Source of the DNA: a virus
Direction: 5' to 3' (one strand)
Virus record (IMG/VR): IMGVR_UViG_3300027704_000069
Location: 1 to 35,152 of that record
DNA: 35,152 nucleotides
In this document: piece by piece, positions 1 to 9,600 of the stretch
Layout: each line of letters begins with the position of its first letter
How positions within the stretch are numbered: position 1 is the stretch's first letter
The notes under the pieces: generated by a model
What the model was told of the DNA's origin: nothing
The model's database searches: none
The model's input: the letters and a program-made list of their open reading frames with translations, nothing else
Translations under genes and position numbers: made by a program

Positions 1-500
1 AACGGGCTAGCATTGTTCATAACGTCACAGTAAATATTATTCATCTGCACGTAGTTAATGTTCCAACAGAAATCTACCTGTGCTCGCTTGTCGCCAGCTG
101 GTGCATTTTCATGTGTTTGCATTCCATACACGACTTCTTTTGGCCAACACTTGATGCCGCCATTGCCGTATACTAGTCCATTGACTTCATTTTTTCCAGC
201 CCAACTAATAACATCAGTGTCTCTAATTTTTTGCATATCAATCTCAACACCAAAGAAGTCATCATGTACAATGTCAAAGAAGTCATCATGTACAATATTG
301 TCTGCGTCTATTGTAATAAATCTATCTGTCTCTGCTAAGTCAGCTGCTGCCTTGTGTGCTGCGTCGCTTCCAAATACTCCATGGCTACGTTTAGCCCACG
401 GTGCTTTGTTAATTAAGTCGTTATAGTTTTCATCTGCATTGGGTTCGTCGTAGCTGATGAAAACTATATCAAACTCATTAATGCTAGTCATGTTGCTCAT
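1..500 (-). CDS. Glycosyltransferase-like protein, C-terminus cut by window edge
   Basis: Only the first 166 codons are in the window; the frame is open to base 1. The ATG at 500 is chosen because AGGAGA lies five bases upstream; it overlaps the end of the upstream gene by 17 bp. The N-terminus (FDIVFISYDEPNAD) and an acidic DAD triad at residues 65-67 (RFITIDADNIV) look like the nucleotide-sugar and metal binding region of a GT-A glycosyltransferase. Similar proteins occur beside tail-fibre genes in marine T4-like phages (family recollection, not a search). Residues about 69-84 contain a direct duplication (IVHDDFFD IVHDDFFG) from a 24-bp tandem repeat just after the DAD triad. It is the last visible gene of a row with two other transferase-like proteins. 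Acceptor and sugar are unknown. Confidence 0.6.
   Translation of the reverse strand, partial: MSNMTSINEFDIVFISYDEPNADENYNDLINKAPWAKRSHGVFGSDAAHKAAADLAETDRFITIDADNIVHDDFFDIVHDDFFGVEIDMQKIRDTDVISWAGKNEVNGLVYGNGGIKCWPKEVVYGMQTHENAPAGDKRAQVDFCWNINYVQMNNIYCDVMNNASP
251..298. repeat. 24-bp in-frame tandem duplication in glycosyltransferase gene
   Basis: Two copies, 251-274 and 275-298, match at 23 of 24 bases. They add eight residues without shifting the frame, directly after the putative metal-binding DAD triad. Confidence 0.9.
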
Positions 501-1473
501 GTGTATCTCCTTCTGTGCTTATCGATAAGTAATTGTTCTTGTATAATAGTAAAGGGTTCTTTGGCCAATTAAAATTTATATTCAACTTATGCGTATCTTG
601 TAATAATTGATTAACTGACATTTCAAATCCACCCACTAAGTTATCTATGTGTTCATCACATACAACAACTTTTAGTTTGTTTTTACCTTCAAAGTAATAT
701 AGTTGTGATTCTTCTATTTTACTTGTAACTTGCATAACATTATCTACTACGTTAATATTTATGCTATTTTTATCTGCGACATTTGATCGTTGTAAAATTC
801 TATTTGTTTCTATTGATATTATGTTATTTTTTGATAACAATGCCCAGCCATAGTTATTAAACACTGACTTTGCATACAAACTAATGTTTTGCCAGTCGAC
901 TTGTTCGTTGATCATATCTGTAAGGTCTACTATTTGTATTCCAGTTTGAAAAAGCTTCAGCGGGTCTATGTTAATAATTTTAATTAAATAATCAGGATCA
1001 TTCTTTTTTGTAACAAATATATCTAAGAGGTTGCTCTCTGTAGTTGATATTGCTTTTATGTCACTTAAATTTTTAATACTGGAAATATTATTTCTATTAG
1101 CTTCAACAATAATCTTAGTATCATCATAAAATATTTTTACAAATATTTCAGAAGTAGTTGGGTCCATGTTTTTAATAAACGGAATCAGTTTATTATGTTT
1201 TGATTCTATTACTAATGTTGTACTACGAACATCAACATCCCATTTCTCATTAACAATATCCCATATTATTCCGTGCTTCTTTAAACTAGCAGTTCCATTT
1301 GCAAGCCGCTTACAAATTGGATTAGTACTTTCAGTTTGAATATGAGCTGTGTTATTTACCACCATAGCACTAGCATTGATACGAAGTATCTTACCAGTGT
1401 CTTTATCAAACACTACAAAGTAAGAACGAGGCTTATCGTTTTTCTGTGGCTTTATAAGTGTCTTGGTGTCCAT
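484..1473 (-). CDS. Uncharacterised phage protein, 329 aa
   Basis: I do not recognise this protein. It is rich in Asn, Ile and Lys and shows no signal peptide, membrane segment or catalytic motif. It starts at ATG 1473 with AGAGGA upstream, inside the 3' end of the preceding transferase-like gene (41 bp overlap), and runs 17 bp into the next gene, so it is translated as part of the same unit. The N-terminus (YFVVFDKDTGKILRINA) has the feel of a beta-hairpin module seen in phage virion proteins, but that is weak. Lying between transferase-like genes downstream of tail fibres, it could take part in virion decoration or be an accessory fibre component. This is inference from position only. Confidence 0.75.
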   Translation of the reverse strand: MDTKTLIKPQKNDKPRSYFVVFDKDTGKILRINASAMVVNNTAHIQTESTNPICKRLANGTASLKKHGIIWDIVNEKWDVDVRSTTLVIESKHNKLIPFIKNMDPTTSEIFVKIFYDDTKIIVEANRNNISSIKNLSDIKAISTTESNLLDIFVTKKNDPDYLIKIINIDPLKLFQTGIQIVDLTDMINEQVDWQNISLYAKSVFNNYGWALLSKNNIISIETNRILQRSNVADKNSININVVDNVMQVTSKIEESQLYYFEGKNKLKVVVCDEHIDNLVGGFEMSVNQLLQDTHKLNINFNWPKNPLLLYKNNYLSISTEGDTHEQHD

Positions 1474-2287
1474 TAAAAATATCCTCTGTCATAAACTCTT
1501 GTTCTCCGTAATATAGATTAGTAGCTATTGCAAAGTTTTGAATCTTTACTTTAGCTCCACTACTGTTCCATATATTTAATCTATCAGTCCACTTGTCCCA
1601 CTTCCCGATCTTCCCATCAGTTAGTGTAAGTGGCATATTAATTGTGTGCATAATATTATCATGTATAGCACTATCTTCAAATCGTACAACACTATTTAAT
1701 AAGCTGTACATAATATCTGAATCATAATCTGAAGGTCGGTGTTCTTCGTTGAAATAATGAGCATACACATCTCTCCAGTTTTGCATATACACATCAGCTA
1801 GTTTAAAAAATGCAAGTGCTAAATCAGTATCATGTTTAAAATAAAACATATGCGAATGAACTGTGAGCAGTTTATATTCTTCTTCGCACATCTTAAACTT
1901 TTTATTAGTTAACGCTTGGCCGTTAAAGCTATACGATTTATTAAAGAAATACATATCATAATGGTCTTCTAAATATTCCCAGGCGCTGTTGTGATTTTCT
2001 TTAACAAGACTTGCACAATTAATTACAATGTTATGTACATACGGAGTTCCCCAGTATAATTGCCAATCATTCACTCTAGTAATTTCGCTAGATGGGTACG
2101 GCAAATCTATTAGATAATCAAATACATCAATATAATGAGATGGTACTCGATCAATATAGTTAGTTAATAATGCAACACTTGCATCTTTGTTATGTATCTT
2201 AATACTATATGCTAAAGCAGTTGCTTGCTCATATTCAAAGTCTTGCATCGCTACTATTATATAGCCTCTGTGTTCTTTTTCAGACAT
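1433..2287 (-). CDS. Glycosyltransferase-like protein, 284 aa
   Basis: The N-terminus (GYIIVAMQDFEYEQATALAY, then SVALLTNYIDRVP) follows the opening beta-alpha-beta pattern of GT-A nucleotide-sugar transferases, where a strand is followed by a helix that samples the acceptor. A clean DxD motif is not obvious; SDYDSDIMY near residue 190 is the nearest acidic cluster, so catalytic activity is uncertain. ATG 2287 has GGAG four bases upstream, and the gene overlaps the upstream transferase-like gene by 8 bp and the downstream gene by 41 bp, indicating tight translational coupling. By context it belongs to the post-fibre transferase row. Alternative: a catalytically altered relative that recognises a glycan or structural partner. 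Confidence 0.5.
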   Translation of the reverse strand: MSEKEHRGYIIVAMQDFEYEQATALAYSIKIHNKDASVALLTNYIDRVPSHYIDVFDYLIDLPYPSSEITRVNDWQLYWGTPYVHNIVINCASLVKENHNSAWEYLEDHYDMYFFNKSYSFNGQALTNKKFKMCEEEYKLLTVHSHMFYFKHDTDLALAFFKLADVYMQNWRDVYAHYFNEEHRPSDYDSDIMYSLLNSVVRFEDSAIHDNIMHTINMPLTLTDGKIGKWDKWTDRLNIWNSSGAKVKIQNFAIATNLYYGEQEFMTEDIFNGHQDTYKATEKR

Positions 2288-3176
2288 CGAACTCCTCCAT
2301 TAATCCTGGTAACATTCTTTCTAATGCTCGCTTATTCATAACATGTATATCTTGTTTATCTACTTTGACTAAAATGTTTTTCCACGTTTCTTTTTGATCG
2401 TGTGCTATTATTATCCATTCGTTAAGTCCGTGTGTTTCTATAATGTCATCTTTCTGGCTCACATTAACTAACGAAGTATCATCAAAGTTTCCAATATGTA
2501 AATGTGTTTGGGTATCTTGCATGCCAGAAAGTATGTGTACTGCAATGCTCACACAATAATCTGTGCGGAACAATCTACTTGGAAAGTTATATAAGTATTG
2601 ATAAAATGCATAGTTGTCTGCAACATGTGCCCATGTGTCAAAAAATAATTTACTAAAATTGCTACGGTCGAAGTACACAACAGTACTCCACCACATTTTA
2701 ATTCCTGCATCATACAGGACACGTTCTTGTGGCGATGGTAATTCGTTTCTAACTGATAGAGCGTTATCAAACATACAAACTGGACTGTCACCATCAAAAT
2801 ACTTTAACAGTACATCAGTTTTTACAATGTAGTCAATGTCTAATAGTAAGGTTTGTTCAAATGGACTGTATTCGTAAATCTTATGTTTGTTACTATTATT
2901 AAACTGTGCAGCAAACTCAGACCACGGGCTATCGTAATGACGTCTGTGATTTGGTTTCATCTCATCATTAGTAATTACTATGTAATCAAAAGAATCTTCT
3001 ATAAGTTCTTTTGAATGAGTTTGAGATAGCCAGTTATCAGATCCTTCGTCAGTAATTAAGCACACTGGTAGTTTAAGATTCTCTTTAACATACTTAGAAG
3101 CCAGTATAGCCATTTTTACATAATCAAGTTGCTCATTGTTATAAGCAAAAAAACATACACCTTTTTGTTCGTTCAT
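2280..3176 (-). CDS. Glycosyltransferase-like protein with DID motif, 298 aa
   Basis: The protein opens with a GT-A-like pattern (GVCFFAYNNEQLDYVKMAIL, then LPVCLITDEGSD). At residues 110-120 it carries TLLLDIDYIVKT, a typical hydrophobic strand ending in the DxD motif that binds the metal and nucleotide sugar. Later FDNALSVRNELP and MWWSTVVYFDRS fit the acceptor-side strands of the family. The start is placed at ATG 3176, overlapping the previous stop as TAATG; a TTG two codons upstream is possible but no Shine-Dalgarno supports it. It sits between a 115-residue protein and a second transferase-like gene, in one transcription unit with a late-type promoter at 3568. The substrate cannot be read from sequence; modification of fibres, host lipopolysaccharide or phage DNA are all possible. 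Confidence 0.65.
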   Translation of the reverse strand: MNEQKGVCFFAYNNEQLDYVKMAILASKYVKENLKLPVCLITDEGSDNWLSQTHSKELIEDSFDYIVITNDEMKPNHRRHYDSPWSEFAAQFNNSNKHKIYEYSPFEQTLLLDIDYIVKTDVLLKYFDGDSPVCMFDNALSVRNELPSPQERVLYDAGIKMWWSTVVYFDRSNFSKLFFDTWAHVADNYAFYQYLYNFPSRLFRTDYCVSIAVHILSGMQDTQTHLHIGNFDDTSLVNVSQKDDIIETHGLNEWIIIAHDQKETWKNILVKVDKQDIHVMNKRALERMLPGLMEEFDV

Positions 3177-3523
3177 TACCAATCCATTATTTTTTTAATG
3201 TTGCGAGATTTCTTTATCTTTTCGTTCTCAATATCAAATTCAGTGGTGGCGCTTGTGTATGCATCCATTAATTTCTCAAGTAATTCATTTAAACTCTTTA
3301 CTGTAATTGGGTTGTTCTTACTATCAATGATAATAGATTTCTTATGCTTCATGTCTATTAATGTTTTTATAAATGAAATTGTTTCGTGGTTAGCGATAAA
3401 CACGCCACCTGCATAGTGTACAATTTGTAGTTGTGCAACTCTGTTTCTAATATTTCTTTTTTGATTGTTGATTGTTAACGCATAGTTGCTGAATTCCAAT
3501 GCTTTTTCTAACCGTTCGTCCAT
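3176..3523 (-). CDS. Small conserved phage protein, 115 aa
   Basis: A charged, mostly helical protein with no recognised domain. A central segment reads VAQLQIVHYAGGVFIANHET and the C-terminus is Lys-rich (KIKKSRNIKKIMDW). ATG 3523 has a strong AAAGGAG six bases upstream. It heads the transferase unit, 39 bp downstream of the transcription start predicted from the CATAAATA element at 3568-3575, and is coupled by TAATG to the first transferase-like gene. Small proteins of this kind precede transferases in related phages as far as I recall; function unknown. It may help fold or regulate the downstream products, which is inference. Confidence 0.75.
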   Translation of the reverse strand: MDERLEKALEFSNYALTINNQKRNIRNRVAQLQIVHYAGGVFIANHETISFIKTLIDMKHKKSIIIDSKNNPITVKSLNELLEKLMDAYTSATTEFDIENEKIKKSRNIKKIMDW

Positions 3524-3567
3524 AGAGTTCTCCTTTTAGAATATTATTATATACATACATAATACAC

Positions 3568-3575
3568 TATTTATG
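3568..3575 (-). promoter_or_regulatory. Late promoter element CATAAATA
   Basis: On the minus strand this reads CATAAATA, one base from the T4 late consensus TATAAATA. It lies 45 bp before the ATG at 3523 in an 83-bp gap between genes and recurs in the same form at 6670, 20291 and 20887. Confidence 0.6.
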
Positions 3576-3606
3576 GTTAGTTGTCAATGGTGTTTTGTGG
3601 ATTAGT

Positions 3607-5043
3607 TTAAGGGTTTTCGAAACGATTATCGTTATCTGTTGTATCAGCAGTTTGATTCCAGTTATTTCCTGGATCGGTTGCTGTCCATTCGCCTAGTTGT
3701 TGGCCAAATAATGTAACAACAATAGCTGCAGACGCAGCTGGTGCTGTTGTAAATGTAATAACTTGTCCGGCTACCGTATAATCATATGCAAGTTTTTGGT
3801 CTACGCCTGCTACTGTTACAGTGCCTACAGTGTATGAGCTGTTTGGATAAAGCGAGTATATTACTGTAAAGTCTGTTTGATTTAATACCCCTACAAGGTT
3901 TTCTATTATATCTGGATGACTTTCTGATGCATCAACATTTACTTTAGTCCACGGTGTGTGTTCTGTTACAACTGGAGCAGTTGGATTAATAAACTGATAC
4001 AGTGTTCCGCCTGCTGTAAAATATCCTGCCGGGTCTGATAATGGAGTAGTGGCTGGTTGAGCATATCCAGAACTTAATGTTATTGGTTGTGTAATAAGCA
4101 TGTCGTCTTCAGCGTCTTCCACTAGTATGATCCTAGTGTATACATTAAAAGTTCCACCTACTTCATCTGCTCTTAATTGTATTCTAATTCTTCTGCTGTT
4201 ATACTCGCTGTACACATAAACATATGCATGTGAGTATGTATTACCGGTGTCATATTTAAATACTCCAGCATCTAGTATAGTTGTAAAAGCGCCACTAAGT
4301 TGATTAATGCCTGTGTAAAATCCCTTTAGTATAATTGAGCTTGTAGACATAACATCATATTGTGTTTCACCTGAATCGTTGTCAACAACAATTCTACATC
4401 CTTCTGCACCAATTCTAATACTATCAAACTGTTCAAATATCTGTTGCCATACCATGTTGCTTGCTGGGCCGCCAGCTGTCATTGATAATTCTAACGTAAG
4501 CTCTCCACCACTGTTAAAAAAGTGTCTTGCTTTGTTGTAGTTTGTAAATGCAAACTTATGAACTACTTCTAAATCTTCTTCCCAGTCTTGTGTGTTTATT
4601 GATGTAGCTTCAGCAACACTAAGGTTAAGTAGGTCTACTTTATACTTAATAGGGTCTATCTCTGTTATGCTTGATATTATGTTAGGATGTATAATAGTAG
4701 AAATTATTTCGCTTTCTGTTATCACCTGTGGACTTATTGTTGCCACTGGTAATTTTGCATCATCAATATGATGATACCCTGTGTTTATTTGAGATATAAC
4801 TTGATTGACGTGATCTGCAAATATTTTATCGCCAGTTGTAATAGTATTACCAGTATCGACATTTACAACGTCAGATGCTATTTGTCCCCAACCATATCGT
4901 CGATTAAGATCTGTATGGTGTGCTGCGTCGAAGGCATACGAACTGCCGTTCCAGTATTCATTATAATAATCAGTGAGAGCAATCAAATCAAGTGCATTGA
5001 TTTTTACTCCTGATACTGCTGGATTTGGTATCACAGTAGGCAT
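3607..5043 (-). CDS. Virion structural protein, probably tail-fibre/baseplate associated, 478 aa
   Basis: The N-terminal third is mixed (INALDLIALTDYYNEYWNG, then DVVNVDTGNTITTGDKIFAD), followed by a beta-rich region containing HFFNSGGELTLELSM, a motif I associate with large phage tail proteins. Residues about 378-444 form a beta-domain (FTVIYSLYPNSSYTVGTVTV ... VITFTTAPAASAAIVVTLFG) that recurs in the giant protein at 6686-16807. The start ATG 5043 follows GGAGTAAAG. It lies 4 bp after the fibre gene and 83 bp before the transferase unit. No enzyme motif is seen. It is probably a fibre or fibre-attachment component, from position and composition; the exact T4 counterpart is not identifiable. 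Confidence 0.65.
   Translation of the reverse strand: MPTVIPNPAVSGVKINALDLIALTDYYNEYWNGSSYAFDAAHHTDLNRRYGWGQIASDVVNVDTGNTITTGDKIFADHVNQVISQINTGYHHIDDAKLPVATISPQVITESEIISTIIHPNIISSITEIDPIKYKVDLLNLSVAEATSINTQDWEEDLEVVHKFAFTNYNKARHFFNSGGELTLELSMTAGGPASNMVWQQIFEQFDSIRIGAEGCRIVVDNDSGETQYDVMSTSSIILKGFYTGINQLSGAFTTILDAGVFKYDTGNTYSHAYVYVYSEYNSRRIRIQLRADEVGGTFNVYTRIILVEDAEDDMLITQPITLSSGYAQPATTPLSDPAGYFTAGGTLYQFINPTAPVVTEHTPWTKVNVDASESHPDIIENLVGVLNQTDFTVIYSLYPNSSYTVGTVTVAGVDQKLAYDYTVAGQVITFTTAPAASAAIVVTLFGQQLGEWTATDPGNNWNQTADTTDNDNRFENP
3711..3908 (-). repeat. Dispersed beta-domain repeat, copy A
   Basis: About 200 bp in the 478-aa structural gene resembles 10105-10301 in the giant gene at DNA level, with long identical stretches at both ends (for example AATGTAACAACAATA and TGTAAAGTCTGTTTGA). 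Both copies are read in the same frame and encode TFTTAPAAxAxIVVTL. Confidence 0.75.
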
Positions 5044-5047
5044 TTTT

Positions 5048-6049
5048 TTACTTTACTCCGACTATTACTTCTATTGTGCCTGGCCCTAATGTTGTTTTAG
5101 ATTCCAATGCTCTTCCAATAACATGTTGCCAGCTGTATTCATTAACTGCATCAACTGATTGTCCGTGCCCTGGTAAGTTACTAGAGATGATTCTATCACC
5201 CTTTTTAATTATGCCAGTAACGTTACATGGTACTCTACCAAGTAATGCTACTCCAACAGTAGTACCCTGAAGCATACTATTCATTAACAATGCTGGATCT
5301 GTAGTTACAATTCCTAACACTTCGCTATCTAATTCATTTTTTGCATCAGTAACATCATGCTCGCTATCACATAGTATTACAACTGTGCCTGGTGCATGTT
5401 CTATATCTGAAGTGTATAGCTCCGCAACGTCAGCGTATTGTGCGTATGTTGCAGTTCCACGAAACTTCATAGCCTTTGTGCTATCAGTATTTAAATTAAT
5501 ACCTGAACCAATTGTTGCTGCACCTGCTACGCTTGTACTGCCACTATCTCTAAAGAAAGGTTCATATACAGTTTCGCTAGGATTAATAACCCAGTCTGCA
5601 GTGCCGTCGCTTGTAATTGATACTGGAACGCCTTTTACTGTGTGTACTAATACAGTATGAGAAACTGGTGTAGGTGTTGCAGAATCTAATATATTAACAA
5701 CATCGTTGCCTGTTTGTGTAGAGTGAAGTAGTAACCATTCACCTGTTGTACCAGCAGTAGTAATATGCCAAATCTTAAGAGCCTTATTACTAGTAGTAGT
5801 ATCCCACCATAGTTGTCCTTCTGTAGGAGTAACTGGTGCTGTGTCGCTAGCAAAATTCTCTAATAACTTAACAGAGTTTTGTGCTATTGCTTCACCGTAA
5901 CCGATGAAGTCTTTGCCAACTAAACTTAATGTTGTATCTACATTAAGATCGTTTGCTTGTACTGATATCTGTGATGTACCAGCTGTGCCGTCTGTGCCAT
6001 TTAATGGACTTCTTGCTATTGTGTATGCTGTGTTTGATGTAATAGCCAT
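5048..6049 (-). CDS. Tail fibre protein with C-terminal ADVAE-type domain, 333 aa
   Basis: The N-terminal half has the pattern of marine T4-like fibre/structural proteins: SLVGKDFIGYGEAIAQNSVK, then LLENFASDTAPVTPTEGQLWWDT. The EGQLW(W/Y)DT element is typical of these proteins. From about residue 200 the C-terminal domain starts with YADVAELYTSD and APGTVVIL, followed by EVLGIVTTDPALLMN. This resembles the conserved C-terminal domain found on many phage fibres, related to self-cleaving or chaperone-like fibre tips. I cannot identify a cleavage residue with certainty. ATG 6049 has AGGAG eight bases upstream. It is sandwiched 4 bp or less from both neighbours, so it is in one unit started by the promoter at 6670. 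Confidence 0.75.
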   Translation of the reverse strand: MAITSNTAYTIARSPLNGTDGTAGTSQISVQANDLNVDTTLSLVGKDFIGYGEAIAQNSVKLLENFASDTAPVTPTEGQLWWDTTTSNKALKIWHITTAGTTGEWLLLHSTQTGNDVVNILDSATPTPVSHTVLVHTVKGVPVSITSDGTADWVINPSETVYEPFFRDSGSTSVAGAATIGSGINLNTDSTKAMKFRGTATYAQYADVAELYTSDIEHAPGTVVILCDSEHDVTDAKNELDSEVLGIVTTDPALLMNSMLQGTTVGVALLGRVPCNVTGIIKKGDRIISSNLPGHGQSVDAVNEYSWQHVIGRALESKTTLGPGTIEVIVGVK

Positions 6050-6052
6050 AAA

Positions 6053-6649
6053 TTAAACTCCTGCTCTTATTCTTAGAGTATATAATATCTCTAATTTTCT
6101 ATTTTTACTTTTTTGGATAGGGTGGAAAATCAAATGAGTTAAGTAAGTACCTGCTTCGGTAATTAACCCAATCTCATCAAATACAAACTCCTCAGCTGCA
6201 CCAGTGTTGTAATTATCAACGGTAGCTGCATCTGCTGGAAAATTATAATCTAAAATTACCTTACATTCTAAATCTGAGTATGGTTGATTGTCTGCATCGT
6301 TTACAGTAAATGTTGTTACTGCTACTTGCAAGTCTACTGCTGGTGTTACTGAATTATCTTTACTTGCAGTATACAATCCTTTACTAGTTTCACCGGATAC
6401 CTTTGGTTCATTATATGTAATGTTACCGCTTGCATCTATTGTTGTGCCTCCATATCCAAACGCTAATTTAGATATAAAATATCCTTTACCATCTGACTTT
6501 TGATTAGCTATTGATTTAGCAACTGCTAGTGCAAAGTTCTGAAAGTTAATTGCGTTATATTTGTCAAGTAGAACTTCGCCTGAATCAAAGTCTTTGATTA
6601 AAACGTGTCCTTCTACGTTAACACTTGAGTTTTCTTTTAATGTTTTCAT
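6053..6649 (-). CDS. Virion structural protein, fibre-associated, 198 aa
   Basis: The N-terminus (VNVEGHVLIKDFDSGEVLLD, then NAINFQNFALAVAKSIAN) matches a pattern I associate with small structural proteins encoded beside tail fibres. The C-terminus is beta-rich (EEFVFDEIGLITEAGTYLTH) and ends with a basic strand. There is no catalytic motif. ATG 6649 is preceded by AAGGAATAGGGATA. The CATAAATA late element at 6670-6677 would give a 15-nt leader, so this is the first gene of the fibre unit. Function by analogy: component of the fibre-baseplate attachment; this is inference. Confidence 0.65.
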   Translation of the reverse strand: MKTLKENSSVNVEGHVLIKDFDSGEVLLDKYNAINFQNFALAVAKSIANQKSDGKGYFISKLAFGYGGTTIDASGNITYNEPKVSGETSKGLYTASKDNSVTPAVDLQVAVTTFTVNDADNQPYSDLECKVILDYNFPADAATVDNYNTGAAEEFVFDEIGLITEAGTYLTHLIFHPIQKSKNRKLEILYTLRIRAGV

Positions 6650-6669
6650 TATCCCTATTCCTTATACAC

Positions 6670-6677
6670 TATTTATG
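6670..6677 (-). promoter_or_regulatory. Late promoter element CATAAATA
   Basis: Minus-strand CATAAATA in the 36-bp gap between the giant structural gene and the 198-aa gene. The predicted start near 6664 leaves a 15-nt leader that still contains the ribosome binding site AAGGA. Confidence 0.6.
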
Positions 6678-6685
6678 CCTAGCAT

Positions 6686-9600
6686 TTATAATGTAATTCC
6701 CTGGCCCAGTGCTTGCAACTCTTGTGCTAAGACCGAACTTGGGCTTGTTTGTAATAATTCTTCTGACAACGCTTGGTATTGCAATGTAGTTGCAGGATTA
6801 CTAAACGTAAGTCCTGCTACTTCTGTTATTGATTTACCAATTGCTGCTGATATTGCAAATGTTCCTGATACTTCGCGTGTTGTAATACTAAGTAACGTTG
6901 CACTAGTCTTTGCAAATTCTATTAACTCACCACCTATGTATGCAAACCCGGTTGCACTAAATGCTCCAAAGGTACCGCTTATAGTAGTGTCAGCTACACC
7001 CAATGGTGCAGTTATTGTTGTTCGTTTTGTTTCTTGTAATGCGTGTGCTACAACTACACCAGCTTTGTCTTGTATATGTACAAACGTTCTTGAAGTAGCA
7101 GCCTCTGTACTTCCAACTACGTTAGTCTGTACATTAATTCTTAATGATTCAGTTGGCGTAAGTTCTACAGTAGATTCTTCTTTCGGTGCATACTTTGTTA
7201 CTACCGTACTAACCTTTGTATGGAAAGGTTTAACTTCTTGTATGTAACCTAATACATTACTAATATTATTTTTCTTATATTTCTTAGTAGTTGAATCTAT
7301 TATGTTGTTTAATTCTAATTTAATGTATGTTGTTTTCCTAACCCAGTTTGTTTGTGCAAACGAGCTTAGTGTGTGATTCACAATACTAAAGAACAGCGTA
7401 TTCATGTAATGTACGTTGTAATGAACAAATATATCCTTTTGTAGTGCTGTAATTATTGTTTCCCAATACTCTGCTATGTCTGCTTGATCGAACGGAGTAG
7501 AATCAAATGCTGCCATGTCCCAACCACCTTCTAGTGTTAACAGGTCTACGTTAAATTGAATTGTGATATTCTTCTTTAATACTAAATCCCATTTATTAGT
7601 AACATCGTTGTATGCATAAATCTCGCTTCTATTGCGTTGCACCGCAGTGTCAAACACAGCAATCTTAGCAACTACGTGAAAGTCTCTATCAATGTTAGCC
7701 AGGTCTGCATAGCTAGTAACTGTTGTTGTATGATTAGTGGTGCCAGTGTATGACGCTAATCTATAATCATGCCATGTCCATAAACGTTTAGGAAAGCCAT
7801 TAGCTATGAATGTTCTATCCCATGTGTCTTTATATTCTTGATCCAAGTTAATGTGCTGAAGCAACATATTGATTGTTACTGCTGCATTTCTTCTAGCATC
7901 AGTTAAATCATTAAACCATGTCTGACCAATGTCTATGTCATCTCCGAATCTATTAAATCTATGTAATGATTGGAAAGGTAAAAGATTTTTAGCAGTATCT
8001 CTGCCAGCTAAGTTTTGCCTCATACCATTTATATAGTACTCTGGAATTAAATCAGAATCTTTTGTAATAAGTGTCCACTCATTATGTGACTTATATTTGT
8101 CGCCTGCTTTGTTAATTTGTATTACAGTATTTTTATCATCAACGTAATATTGAATATTATCAATAATAAATTCTTTGTCTCCAACAACTGCAAACCAACT
8201 GATGCCACTTGTTGTTGGATCCTCAATTATGTTCGCTACGTCAAATGCTGACAATTCTCTTGTATCAGATATAGTTGTTTTATTTTTAACCCAATAGTAA
8301 TACACATCATTGTAAGAGTTTGTTTGTTTGTTCCATTCTTTAGCTATGGTATAGTAATATAAATGCTCATCGGCTACACTATCATATACTGAAAATGCAG
8401 CGCCTGTTGCTATTGTGCCTAAAATTTCTGTACTATTTTTAACAGCGTCATTATAGTCGTCTGGTGGAACTGATGCCTTAACCCATTCCCAAACAACTAC
8501 TTCGCTTCCAGGATATAGCATGCCCCATACTACTGATTTATAAGCAGTAGAGCCTTGGTCGTAATCATAGTATCTAACTTTACTTGTATCCCACCATCTA
8601 GTTCCTAGTTGTTCTTCACCCCAAGCCGAATCTGTATCAATAAGCTGATTTGTATCCGATGACGTTGTATAAATTGCATTATCGGAAACATTAATGTAGT
8701 CTAGGTTTTGTTGTGCTATACCAGGGATAATCTTTCTCATAGGATCCCATGCTTCTAATTGTACTTTTGATTTATTATCTTTGTGGTTGTAAATTACAAT
8801 ACTATCAATATCAGTGTTAGTAGGTCTGTGTGTGGTTTGACGTACAATATCAGTCCAGGTGTTTCCTGTTGCTGTTTTATATACGTATGTTCCTAACAAT
8901 CCGCCAACAGTTAATGATGATGCAAACACAAGTTTATTAGTTGGTAAGTTCCAACGTGTGTTTGCTATTGTATTATTTCTCGCCGGTACGTCTTTAAATC
9001 TAGTTGTTACTAATGGTTTAACAGAAACTGCGTTGCCACACTTCTCAATAAATTCATCTATGTAAAAAATTCTATCAGCATATGATCCAATTCCAAGTTT
9101 AGTTATTTTGTGTATACCGTCAATGTTAGGTGTAGTGGTTGTGTTTAGTAATTGTACAAAATCACCTACTTGTAACATGTGTGATACGTCTGTTGTTATC
9201 TCTGCGTCATTTCCATCCTTGCTCGATACACCTGCACATATACCACATGTGCTTCCGTCTGTACTTTTTGTAAACAACGGTACTTGTGCTGCACCAAAGT
9301 GTTGTACTTGTAACACATTCCACCCATAGAACTTAGTAACAATTGATCCACTAGATGCTATTTCAAAGTCACTGTCATTTGTTACTAGAATATTATATAA
9401 TGCATCATCGTCATCAGTTGCTGCAAATGAAGCTGGTGATGTGATAAACGTATTTTTAATTGTACTTCCTATTGCAGTAACCGTTCCAGTTGATAATCCT
9501 GCTAGAGTATTAAAATTAGTAGCTCCTAATTCGAGACTTGCTTCTGGTGATGTTATTACTATCGCATTACCCAATTCAACAATAGTAACAGTTGAATTTG

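Noticed and set aside
6561-7247. Plus-strand open frame of 228 codons opposite the structural block
   Set aside because: Antisense to the giant gene and the 198-aa gene, no ribosome binding site, skewed composition typical of a shadow frame.
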